Below are positions 48,546-59,755 of a stretch of DNA of 64,000 bases, in pieces. The notes below the pieces were generated by a model, which worked only from the letters and a program-made list of their open reading frames with translations, had not been told where the DNA came from and searched no databases. The position numbers and the translations under genes are program-made. How positions within the stretch are numbered: position 1 is the first letter of the stretch; each line of letters opens with the position of its first letter. The stretch comes from Cephalopachus bancanus (taxonomy: Eukaryota; Chordata; Mammalia; Primates; Tarsiidae), in assembly GCA_027257055.1 (NCBI GenBank), contig JAPVLO010000570.1, forward strand, positions 1,564,001-1,628,000, written 5' to 3'.

Positions 48546-49751
48546 CATTTCTAAGATAAATATCATCATATGACTTGGGCAAGTGACTTTGCTATCTCTC
48601 TGGCTCTGCTTTCTTTTAGGCAGGCCTAAGAAGATACACAGAGAACTTTGGTTGCTATAACCCAGATGACTGACAATCCTTGTATATGCATGTGTGTATG
48701 CAATACAAGAGCGATCAACCAAAGTCTGACTCATCACAAACTGTTTTAACAGATGCTACCGAGAAATACATTTCATCTAAAAGTGGTGATCTCCTATGTT
48801 TGGAGAGTGTAAAGATGCTCTTCCACTATTTCTTGTCACATAACATTGTACTCTGAAGAATTTAATATTATGAGGAAAGTTCTTTGACCTTTTTATAGTG
48901 ATTTTGTGAATAAATATAACTCTATTGTATAAGAAAGCTACTAAGACAAATACATAGATGTCAAATGTATATTACTGTTTCCCCCAGAGAATATATTAGA
49001 AATTTTACAATGTCAAACTTTCAGGAAAATGTCCAATGGGATGTTTAAAATAATTATGATATTGCTAATAAAAGAAAATGTGAAGGGTCACAGTACCACT
49101 TCATGATATATATAACTACAGAACACAAGAGGTATGCTTTGTCCTTCTCAACCAGCTCAGGAAACCTTTTCTGAATTAGCTGACCTAAAGAAAATGTTTG
49201 GGGACTAGAGAAGACATATGCACATATAAATACATGAATTAAGCAGGAACAGAATCCAAATGATGAAGAAGGAAGAAGCCATGTGGAAAAGGGTTAACTT
49301 ACTTAAGATGGGTCATTGATTAGTATATTGCAGGGGAATTTGAAAAAGTGGTTTAAATCTCAGAAAATATTTAACAAGGTAGAAATATTTGATAGAAATG
49401 AAAAAGAGAAATGGTCAAATTTGATGACTACTGAGACACATATACCTCAATGGTCTGGAAGCAACACTCAAAACTATGGACTTAATTATACATAAATTCG
49501 TAACAGTAAGACATTGAGTTAGTATATCAAATTTTGGTCACACTATTATATGTCTTTAATATGATCCTTCCAGTATGTTTATTTTTAATTCATATTGTAG
49601 AGAAATCAGAAAGTCAACATAAACAGAGAAATCTGAAAGAATCTGTATTCCCATGATTTAGAGATAATCAGTGCTGCTACTATTTTGATATATATTCTTT
49701 GGAATTTGTTTCCTATACACAGATGCTCTATAAATGCACATACATGTGTGT
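48546..49751. other. Intron 12 stretch without recognised genes
   Basis: AT-rich intron; no exon, RNA gene or clear transposon recognised. Confidence 0.6.
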
Positions 49752-49898
49752 GCATATGAATATATAAAACAAACATATTCATCCCTCAAAATACAAAATG
49801 AGTTTAAAAATTTTACTCTTATCAGAAAACTTACATAAGAAAACCTTGTTATCATTATAATCAATATGACACTGTAATTTCTCGTATACAATTTTTAA
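49752..49898 (+). repeat. ~150-bp direct repeat, copy B
   Basis: Second copy of the segment at 46789-46937, about 3 kb away in the same orientation. The similarity ends abruptly at both sides. Confidence 0.8.
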
Positions 49899-50069
49899 GG
49901 CCAGGATCACATCCTGCATGCTTTTTGAAACATTTCTAGGTTATTTTAGACCACAATGATCTCTCCCCTATTTAATGCTTGCTGCTTGTATCCTTAGTTT
50001 ATGTTACCTTGTTTTGTTGTGCTTATTCTTAATTTATGTATGTTGTTGTTTTTCTTTTCCTTGGTAAAT

Positions 50070-50185
50070 TGAAAGCTTGGTGAGATCAGAAATTGTTCAC
50101 CTCTTGCTATCTTATCCCCAACACCTACAATAATGCTCTTTAGCCTACACTTTAAAAAATGCTTAATAAACTCAGAAATATATTT
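50070..50185 (+). mobile_element. L2-like 3' end
   Basis: agcttggtgagatcagaaat, ccccaacacctacaataatg and aaatgcttaataaactcaga resemble the 3' end of L2. Confidence 0.5.
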
Positions 50186-50403
50186 GCAACACATAAGACT
50201 AAGGGTTGATAGTCTTAATAATTACATTGCTCTTTTAAATCAATAAAAAGACAAGCAATAGATAAATGAAATGAATAAGGAATTAACATAAATATAAATA
50301 TCCAATAAACATTATGAAAGGATGTTCAACTTTATGAGTTATTAAATGCATATTTAAATATAGTATTATTTTTCAACTTTCAAATGAACAAATAAGTTTT
50401 TCT

Positions 50404-50663
50404 GTTTGTTTTCTGAGTTGGAATCTCACTCTGTTGCCCAGGCTGGAGTGCAGGGGCATGATCACAGCTCACCACAGACCACAGGCTCGACTTCCCAGGC
50501 GATCCCCTGCCTCAGACCCCTGAGTAGCTAAGACTACAGGTGTAGGCCACTATGTCTGGCTAATATTTGCATGTTTTGTAGAGACACAGTCTCGCTATGT
50601 TGCCCAGGCTGGTTTTGAACTTCTGGGTTCAAGAAATCCTCCCGCCCAAAGTGCTTAGATAAC
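50404..50663 (-). mobile_element. AluJ-type element, joined to L1
   Basis: Reverse old Alu (gagttggaatctcactctgt ... cccaaagtgcttagataaca). Its 5' end is missing on the right, where the sequence passes straight into L1 ORF2 at about 50660. This suggests a deletion or recombination junction. Confidence 0.88.
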
Positions 50664-52045
50664 AGCAACCAAAACATCATGGAAATGGTACAAAAATAGA
50701 CATAGATGAATGGAACAGGACAGATAATCCACAAATAAAACCAAAGACCTTCAATCAACTAATCTTCAAAAAAGCTGACAATAGCAAACATTGGGGAAAG
50801 GAAACCATGTTTAGCAAATGGTGCCGGGGAAATTGGCTAACGACGTGAAGAAGAATTAAGCGGTACCCCTACTTATCACCATATATAAAAATTAACTTAA
50901 AATGAACCAAGGAATTAATGTGAAATATCAAACTATAAGAATCTTAGAAGAAAATTTAGGGAATACCCTTTTGGACATCGGATCAGAGTAGGTAACAAAT
51001 TCATAGCAAAGTTCTCAAAGGCAAATGCACCAAGATCTAAAAGGGGCAGGTGGGACCTCATTAAGCTAAAAAGTTTTTACACACCAAAATAAACCATCAA
51101 GAGAGTAAACAGACAACCCACGGGGGGGGGGGATTGTAAGCTTTGCCATCTGACAAAGGCCTAACATCCACGATCTATAAGGAGCTCAAATGAATTGACA
51201 GGGGAAAAAACCAAAAAATTCCACTAAAAAGTGAGCAAAGGACAAGAAGAGACACTTCTCAAAGGAAGACACACAAGTAGCCTATAAACATAGGAAATAA
51301 TGTACAGTTCCACTAACCATCAGAGAAATGCAAATCTAAACTACAATGACAAACCACTTAACACTGGTAAAAATAGCTATCATTAAAAAGTCAAACAACA
51401 GGTGTTGGCAAGGCTGTGGAGAAAAGGGAATGCTTCTACACTGTTGGTGGGAATGTAAGCTAGTCCAGCCTTTACGGAAAGCAGTGTGGCGATTTCTCAA
51501 AGAACTACAAAGTGAGCTACCATTTGACCCAACATTCCCACTCCTGGAGATATAATCCCAGGAACAAAAATCACTCTACCAAAAAGACATCTGCACTCAT
51601 ATGTTTACTGCAGCACTATAGCAAAAACATGGAACCAGCCCAGATGCCCACTGAAAGAGAACTGGAAAAGAAAATGTGTTGCATCACATGACGGACCACT
51701 ATGTAGTCATAAGGAGAATAAAATCATGTATTTTGCAGCAACATGTATGCAGCTAGAGACTATCATTCTAAGTGAACTACCACAGAAACAAAAACTGAAT
51801 GCTGCCATGTTCTCATTCATAAATGGGCACTAAACATTGGACACTCAGGCACAAGGGCGGGAATAACAGATGCCAGGAACTGCTAAAGGGTGGTGGGGAG
51901 ATAAGGGGTTCACAACCACCCATTGAGTAGTATGTCTACTACTGGTGGGAGGGCTCACTAGAAGCCCAAACCTTGCCTTCATGCAATAATATTTATGCAG
52001 CAAATCCTCACATGTACTCCATGACTCTAAATTTTTTTAAAAAAC
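50660..52045 (+). mobile_element. Older L1, 3' 1.4 kb (antisense to CHM)
   Basis: Plus-strand L1 from late ORF2 (agatgaatggaacaggacag, gtttagcaaatggtgccggg) to a 3' end (cctcacatgtactccatgac followed by an A-rich tail). The piece at 51346-51555 still encodes the C-terminal cysteine region ([19 protein letters not shown]). A run of G (51122-51132) is unusual for L1. More diverged than the L1 at 43641. Confidence 0.9.
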
Positions 52046-52046
52046 A

Positions 52047-52785
52047 AACTACAATGAGATACCATCTCACACCAGTCAGAATAGCTATTACTAAAGAATA
52101 AAAAAAATAGATATTGGCGAGGCTGCAGAGAAAAGGGAATGGAATGCACACACACTTTGGGTGGGAATGGAAGCTAGTTCAATCCCTGTGGAAAGCAGTT
52201 TGGATATTTCTAAAAGAACCAAAAACAGAACTACCATTAGGTCCAACAATACCATTATTGGGTATATAGCCAAAGGAAAAGAAATTGTTCCACCAAGAAG
52301 ACACCTGTACACATATGTTTACTGCAGCACTATTCATAATAGCAAAAATATGGAATCCACCCAGGTACCCATTGATGGAGGGCTGGATAAAGAAAATGTG
52401 GTACACACACTATAGATTACTAAGCAGTCATAAAAAGCAACTGAACCATGGAATTTGCAGCAACATGAATGCAGCTGGAGGCCATCATTCTACGTGAATT
52501 ATCACAGAACCAAAAAACTGAATGTCGCATGTTCACTCATAAGCAGGTACAAAACACTGGCCACACAAGGACACAAGGGTAGGAATAACAGACACTGGGC
52601 ACTGCTAAAACGAGGAGATAAGTAGGGGAAATAAGGGATGTAAAACCACCCAGGAGGTACCATGCTCACCATTGGGAAGTGGGGGAGGCTCATCAGAAGT
52701 ACAAGCCTCACCTTCACACATTATACCTATGTAACAAATCTTCATATGTACCTCAAATCTATTAAAAAATTTTTAAAAAATAAAT
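52047..52785 (+). mobile_element. Second L1 3' end, directly after the first
   Basis: Starts at acaatgagataccatctcac, that is, at an ORF2 position already passed in the preceding element. It runs again through the ORF2 C-terminus and a 3' UTR ending with tcatatgtacctcaaatcta and an A-rich tail. It is therefore a separate, 5'-truncated L1 inserted into or beside the tail of its neighbour. Confidence 0.88.
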
Positions 52786-53097
52786 TGCCTTGTTGCATTA
52801 GGTGAGCAATAAGACTATGAACATTTCAAATCGGGTATCTCAGTTTCTGCTTTTTTCTAATACCTCGAATACAGAGTTTAGGTCTAGGTAGTGATATGTA
52901 ATATATACTTTGTTGATTCCTGTTTACTATAATATCTTCAAGAAATAGGCTGTGGAAGGCATGATATCTAACAGTGCTGATGACAGAAGTTTCTATACAT
53001 ACAAGTAAAAGAACATAGTAGTTTTTTAGTCTCATAAATAAACAAAATTAAAACTTCAACATGGAAAAAGTTTAGTAATTAGATTTAGAATTCAAAG

Positions 53098-53461
53098 TGC
53101 TATGGTCTGAATGCTTATGTGCCCCCCCAACTCAATGTTGAAATCTAATCCCCAGTGCAACAGTATCAAGAAGTAAAGTCTTTGGGAGTTGGTCAAGTTA
53201 TAGGTCATGAGGGCTCTGCCTTCATGAATGGGATTTGTACCCTTATAAAAGAGATATAAGGGAGTGTGTTTGTCCCTTCCCCTATGTGGGGACACACAGA
53301 AGATGCCATCTACGAAGAAAGGGCTCTTATAAGACACTGAATTTACTGGTACCTTAATCTTGGCCTTCCCAGACTCCAGAATTATGAGCAACAAATTTCT
53401 GTTGTTTATAAATTAACCAGTGTAAACAATTTTGTTACAACAGCCCAAAGAAACAAAGACA
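53098..53461 (+). mobile_element. Solo MaLR-type LTR (MST/MLT1-like)
   Basis: Begins TGCTATGGTCTGAATG and ends AACAAAGACA. Internal hallmarks of mammalian MaLR LTRs are ctaatccccagtgcaacagt, ggtcatgagggctctgcctt and tcttggccttcccagactcc. Flanking pentamers caaag and gaaag match at four of five bases, fitting a decayed 5-bp duplication of an ERVL-class element. It lies 312 bp downstream of CHM exon 12 in transcript direction and is antisense to the gene. Confidence 0.85.
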
Positions 53462-53734
53462 GAAAGAAGAAAATTAGCAATAAAAAAATAAATTTTGTAA
53501 AAATAAGTTTCCAGTAAGTTAAAGAAAAATTACAGAAAGAATTGGAAATTCATAGAAATTCCTTCTTCAGAGAACTACAAAATTATGCCGTGAAGATTTA
53601 GCCACTGAAATGGTTAGAAGCAAGAGGAGTGTATGAAATAACTAATTGTATGAGTATATACTGTGAATAAGAAAAAGAAAAATCTCTGTAAATACAACCT
53701 TGACAACTGTAACTACTGCCCCCTTTACTCATTA

Positions 53735-53869
<135 letters not shown>

Positions 53870-54116
53870 CTAAAAAGCAGAAACAAAATATCAGACACAG
53901 TTAGATTTCATTTCTATTCTTCTATCATTAGAATGTTGTTAACTTCCAAACTGGGTATCTTTTTAAAAGCATCCCTTGATGCCTGATAAAAATGGGCTTG
54001 TAAGTATTTAATTTTGGAAGATAATTAAAAATGCACAATATATATTATGTTTATATAATTCTCATAGATAATAATTTCAAATATCTTTAATATTTATTAA
54101 ATTTGTCATTTACTAC

Positions 54117-54345
54117 AAGATGAGTATTCCTAACTTAAAATCCAAAATTCAAAATACTGCAAAATACAACATGTTTTGAGCAATGACATGATGCTCAAAG
54201 GAAATGCTCATTAGAGTGTTTTAGATTTGGGGATTAGGAATAAACAACTGATACACAGTAATGCAAATACTTCAAAAAAAAAAAAAATCTGAAATCTGAA
54301 ACACTTCTGGTCCCAAGCATTTCAGATAAGGAATACTCAACCTGT
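54117..54345 (+). mobile_element. MER2 (Tigger-type) DNA transposon
   Basis: Inverted ends (gatgagtattcctaacttaa and ggaatactcaacctgta) enclose ccaaaattcaaaatactgc, tgatgctcaaaggaaatgct and ctgaaatctgaaacact. These are hallmarks of the non-autonomous MER2 family. A homopolymer A-run is in the middle. Confidence 0.85.
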
Positions 54346-56476
54346 ATTTTCAAAGGAGACAATTATGAGTTATTAATTCTAAAATATATGTACTTTGGTG
54401 CTTGAAATTAAATCATATTAAATTTATTTGGATTATTCATAATGGCTAAAAATAGCAGTTAGAAAGCATTAAAAATTAAGTATATTACCAATCTCAGTGA
54501 TATCAAAACAAGCAATCAAATAAATATACAATCAACACATTTCAAAATGAATTATTTTAAATTAATTAAGGACTTCACTAATATAACTAGAATCAGATTC
54601 TTTAAGACAATTGAATTGGGACATCGCTTACCAGTTCTACTTAGAAGGAAGATTAAATTTACCAGAAAATGGTCAAGTTTTGAATGGAAGATAGAGGGAA
54701 GACAACAAGGACCTGTAAGAGCACCCGCACAAAGAAGCAGAAGTACACAGAAAGAAAGCAGCAAAAATCTGGCTGAGATCGACCCCCAAGGAGCTCAGAG
54801 TCCCATGGAAAGAGTAGGTAGGAGTGTTTCTCTGTTCCCCACACTCCTTTGACAATCTCTGGACTGCTAAACTGTTAAATTCCTCTGCTCTCTTGACCCA
54901 AGGCAACACTACTGATGGCAATTTCAGAATTTCCCAGGAAGAGAACTGGGTGACAAGCTTGTGTAGCCATGCCGCATTTCACTCAGAGCCAGGCTGAGAT
55001 GTCAGGCAGCATATAGTTGTGCACCCATGGTGCTACTCCCATGCTTGGGGATAATCTGCCCTTGAGCCACTGCACCATCAGACCACCCACAGGCACACCC
55101 ATAAGTGGCTCTAACTTTGGGAAGCACAGGGATCAGCAGGTCCCTGGACTGTTGTGGGTTTCCTGGAGATCCAATACTCAGCACAGACTGCCCTTAACGA
55201 AGGGCATAGCTCACCAAAGACCCCCTTGGGACAAAGGAAACAACAGCACCAACTGCAGAAGGAGGCACCACTGATGCCCAGAAATGAAAATGGAGAGGGA
55301 TCATCTCTTGTCCCCTGTTTCCTTCACAGTACTCTGCTACGGGCACAGCAGTGGTTCTTTCTGCTGAGACCCAGGGAGCATGTACTGAAAGAGAGACTTT
55401 TTGTACTCCTCTAGTGGCTGCATCCCTGTTGAAAGCAAGTGTGCTGGTGGAGGGCCCTTTTTGCAATTCTCTGGTGGTTCCACACCCACTGAGGGCACGC
55501 ACATGCTAAAAGAAAGCACTTTTTTTTGCTTCTCCAGAGGCTCCACTTCTGTTTAAAGCAAGAGTGCACTGAGTAAAAAGCTACCCGCCAGATCTTACTC
55601 TTAAGTGCTATATACTGGATGGCAGCCTGAGCTACATCACCAAACAAAAATACACATCGTTATAACAAGCAGCAGCTGAGAAAGCCACCACATGAAACTA
55701 TCTGCAACAGAAAGAATCTCTACAGAGACTTGGCTCTCTGAAAGTACCCACAAACGATGCCAATTGATCATATACAAAACATTCCATGGTCATATCCTCA
55801 AAAGAAAAAAGAATAAAAAATTAAAAAGCCCCAGTCAAACAAGAGTGAATTAAACAACAACAACAACAACAACGTGCCAGTTTCTTTAGATGAGAAGGAA
55901 TTAGCACAAGAATTCCAGCAGTACAAAAAGCTAGAATGTTTCATCACATCCATAGGATCACACTGGCTCCCTTGCAATGGATCCTAACCATACTGAAATT
56001 CAGAATATGATGGCAAGGAAATTCAACATGATCCAAGAAAAAGTTGAAATCCAATACAAAGAAGCTGGAGAAAATAAGACATGAAAGATGATATAGCCAT
56101 TTTAAGAAAGAACAAAACAGAACTTCTGAAATTACAAAATTCATTACAGAATTTCAAAACACAGCTGGAAATCTTAAAAGATTAGACTAAACAGAAGAAA
56201 GAATTTCAGAACTTGAAGACCAATCCTGCAAATCAACCCAACAGAAAAAAATAAAAAAAAATTTTTTTTAAATGAACATGACCTAAGATAAATATGGGAT
56301 TTTGTAAAGAGATCACACCTATGACTGATTGGCATTCCTGATAGAGAAAAAGGGAATGGAAATAACCATGGAAAAATATTCGAGGACATAATCCAAGACA
56401 ACTTCTCTAAGCGTGTTAGAGAGGTTAACACACAAACATAAGAAATTTAGACAACTCTTGCAAGATATTATACGAG

Positions 56477-56740
56477 ATGATCATCTCCAAAGCACGTAGA
56501 CTATCTAAGACCAATGCCCAAGAAAAAATATTAAAGATACCTAGAAAGAAAGCTCAGATCACCTATAAAGGGAGACTCACCAAAATTAAAGCATACCTCT
56601 CAGCAGAAATCTTACAAGCTAGAAGAGACTGGGGCCCATTTTTAGCATTCCTCCCTACCTCATTCTATGAAACCAGTACCATCCTAATACCAAAGTCTGG
56701 AAAGGACACAAAACAAAACAATACAGGCCAATATGCCTGA
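56477..56740 (+). pseudogene. L1 ORF1-ORF2 fusion remnant made by deletion
   Basis: One 87-codon open frame starts in the ORF1 C-terminal domain (ITYKGRLTKIKAYLSAEILQ, then ARRDWGP). It passes directly into the reverse transcriptase (TSFYETSTILIPKSGKD). Everything between these two points in a normal L1, including the ORF1 stop and the endonuclease domain, is missing. The join at about 56641-56655 keeps the reading frame by chance. Confidence 0.8.
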
Positions 56741-57556
56741 TGAACACAGAAGCAAAGTTCTCAACAAAATACTAGCAAGCTGAATAGCAAGAAGATAATT
56801 CAACATGATCAACTGGGTTTTATACCTGGGATACAAGGATAACTCAACATAAGTAAATCTATAAGTGTGATTCACCGCATAAACAGAATTAAAAACAAAA
56901 ACCATATGATCATTTCAATAGGCACAGTAAAGCATTCAATAAAATCCAACATTCCTTCATGATAAAAATCTTCAACAAACTAGGCATCAGAGGAACATAA
57001 CTCAAAATAAGAACAGCCATCCACAGTCAACATCATACTGAATGGCAAAAGTTGAAAGCATTGTCCCTAAGAAATGAAGCAAGACAAGGATGTCCACTCT
57101 CAGGACTCCTATTTAACATAGTACTGAAAGTCATAGCCTGAGCAATCAGGCAAGAAAAAAATAAAAAGCATTCAAATAGGAAAAGAAGATATCAAATTAC
57201 CTCTGTTCACTGGCAATATGATTCTATACCAAAATCCCTAAAGATTCCTCCAAAGGACTCCTAGACCTGATAAATGACTTCGGTAAAGCTTCAGGATATA
57301 AAATCAGCATGCAAAAATCTGTAGTAGCATTTCTATACACCAATAACGTTCAAGTTGAAAACCAAATCAATAACATAATTTCATTTAAAATAGCCATACC
57401 AAAAAAATACCTTGGTATACATCTAACCAAAAAGTTAAAAGATCTCTACAAGAACTGTAAATCACTGTTGAAAGAAATCACAGATGATACAAACAAATAA
57501 AAAAAATTCCATGTTCGTGAACTGGAAGCATCAATATCATTAAAATGCCCATTCTT

Positions 57557-57837
57557 TTTTTTTTGAGTTGGAGTCTCACTCTGTCGCCCGGACTGGAGTG
57601 CAGTGGCCGCTTCCGGCCATTGCAGCCTCAATCTGCTGGGCTCCGGTGATCCTTCCGCCTCAGCCTTCCAAGTAGCCGGAATTACAGGCATACGCTACCA
57701 CGCCCGGCTGATTTTTTGATTTATTGTAGAGATGAGGTCTCGCTGCCCAGGCGGGTCTCGAACCCGTGGGCTCAGGTAAACCACTCACCTCAGCCTCCCA
57801 AAGGCGCGGGATTACAGGCTAAGCCACTGAGCCCGGC
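57557..57837 (-). mobile_element. Alu, youngest-looking lineage-specific copy
   Basis: Full reverse Alu with exact 16-bp repeats TAAAATGCCCATTCTT (57541-57556 and 57838-57853). It has the short left arm (cgctgcccaggcgggtctcg) and cccaaaggcgcgggatt. It retains many CpG sites, so it is comparatively recent. It sits inside the old L1 ORF2. Confidence 0.97.
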
Positions 57838-58734
57838 TAAAATGCCCATTCTTCCCAAAGCAATCCTATCATTGTAATTCCTATCAAAGTACCAAAGTCA
57901 TTTTTCACAGAACTAGAATAAGAAAATTTAAAAATTCATAGACGAGCAAAAAAGAGCCACGATAATTAAAGCACTCCTAAGTGAAGAACAAAGCTGGAGG
58001 CATTATGTTACCCAACTTCAAATTATACCACAAGACTACAGTAACCAAAAAAGTATGATACTGGTACAAAAACAGACACATAGACCAATGGACTTGAACA
58101 GATAACCCAGAAATAAAATCACATATCTACAACCATCTTTGACAAAGTCAGCAAAAATAAACAATGGGGAAAGGATATCCTACTGAATAAATGGTGCTGG
58201 AAAAACTTGGTCACCATATGCAGAAGAATGAAATTGGACCCCTACCCCTCACCAGATACAAAAATTTAAAAATAACTGTTTTTCTGTAAAGCCTAAAGTT
58301 TCCATATTAGTCCCCAAACTAATCATCAATCTGAAAAAATTACATCCTGTCAGGATACACTTGCCCAAAAGGAGAGCCCTATCTTCATTTTTCCTTGTAA
58401 GTGCTATGCTAGATCCTGAGTGAGAATATCACATTGTCCAAAGGGGAATCATGTACACAAAATTCTAAAAACAAGAATTATTTTGATAATCACAACCATC
58501 CTACTTGTATGTCCATTTTTGGGCTCCAGATGTCTCAAAAACTGAATTCTTTGTGTTCCTTTTACAGATTTAAATGTAGGACCTCAAACTATAAAATGAT
58601 TAAAGATTTAAATGTATAAAGATCCTAGAAGAAAACCTAGGAAACAGTCTCCTGGACACCAGTCTAGGCAATGAATTTATTATTAAGATTCCAAAAATAA
58701 AGGCATAAAAAATAAAAATTGATGATCTCCAGCT

Positions 58735-58978
58735 CCATCCTTTTCTCACTCACATGTGCGAGTGAGCTAAACAGTCACAAGGATGGAAATAATAGATGCT
58801 GGTGAAAATAAAACAGGGAAAAAGGGGAGCGGGGCTAGGGTTCAGAAACTACCAACGGGGCACAATGTTCACTATCTTGGGAATGGGCCACCTGATACCC
58901 AATCCCCCACCACTACACACTGTGTCCATGTAATGAATGCACATGTGTACCCCCTGAATCTAAAATTTAAAAAAATTG
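58735..58978 (+). mobile_element. L1 3' end inserted within the older L1
   Basis: Text from the L1 3' UTR (gttcactatcttgggaatgg, tgaatgcacatgtgtacccc) ends in an A-rich tail, after which the host L1 ORF2 continues. Its first bases (tctccagctccatcc) read as the reverse complement of a sequence normally found upstream, so a small 5' inversion is possible. Confidence 0.7.
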
Positions 58979-59414
58979 ACAATTACTACTAAATTAAAAA
59001 GCTTCTTTACATTGAAAGAAACTATTAAGAGAGTAAACAGACAACCAATAGAATAGGAGAAAATGTTTGCAAACTATGCATCCAGCAAAGGGCTAATAAC
59101 AAGAATTTATTAGAAAAAAAAATAACCTCATAAAAAAGTGGGAGATAAGGAGCTGGAGGCTGCAAGTAAAGACATTGTCTTGAAAATGTTGATAGGAGGA
59201 CAGTAGAGACTGAATACCAACTAGAGATGGGGACGGACTCAAGGGAGAAGTTTATTTTGTTTTTAATTTTTATTTTTAGAACAGGAAATTCTAGTATACA
59301 TATACAGGTTAAGGGGGAAGGTGCCAGTAGTGAGAAGAGCCTGAAGATGTAGGAAAGCAGGCAGTAAAGGGTAAGAGAGAAGGTATGTGAGAGTGAGTGT
59401 CAAGAGCATTTAGC

Positions 59415-59755
59415 AGCCTAAAAATGAATGAAATCATGTCCTTTGTGGCAACGTGGATGGAGCTGGGGTCACCATCCTAAGTAAACTGACACAGAAACAG
59501 AAACCAAACACCACATGTTCTCACTCATATGTGGGAGCTGAATGGTCACAAAGATGGAACTAATAGACACTGGGAACACCAATAAGGGAGGAAGTGGGGA
59601 GGAAGGCTAGAATTTAGAAACTACCTATGGGGAACAGTGTTCACTATCTGGGGAATGGGCCACCTGAGACCCAATCTTTACCATTACACAATATGTCCAT
59701 GTAATGAATACACATGTGTACCCCCTGAGTCTAATATAAAAAATTTTTTAAAAAG
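59415..59755 (+). mobile_element. L1 3' end fragment
   Basis: End of ORF2 (gtggcaacgtggatggagct, agtaaactgacacagaaaca) and 3' UTR (aggaagtggggaggaaggct, aatacacatgtgtaccccct) with an A-rich tail. Same subfamily as 58735-58978, to which it is closely similar over the last 240 bases. Confidence 0.88.

Larger units (their letters stand above)
54690..59140 (+). mobile_element. Old, heavily rearranged L1 (antisense to CHM)
   Basis: 5' UTR-like sequence at 54690-55700 is followed by ORF1 remains (about 55980-56640), a direct jump into the ORF2 reverse transcriptase at about 56645, and ORF2 pieces onwards (57309-57500, then 57870-58260). It is interrupted by an Alu (57557-57837), by about 300 bp of foreign sequence (about 58263-58565), and by an L1 3' end (about 58735-58978), after which ORF2 text resumes (aaaaagcttctttacattga). 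It ends without a clear tail. Boundaries are approximate. Confidence 0.75.

Noticed and set aside
54547..55647. Cluster of open frames on both strands
   Set aside because: The segment is the 5' UTR-like part of an old L1; the frames overlap each other and have no recognised domain.
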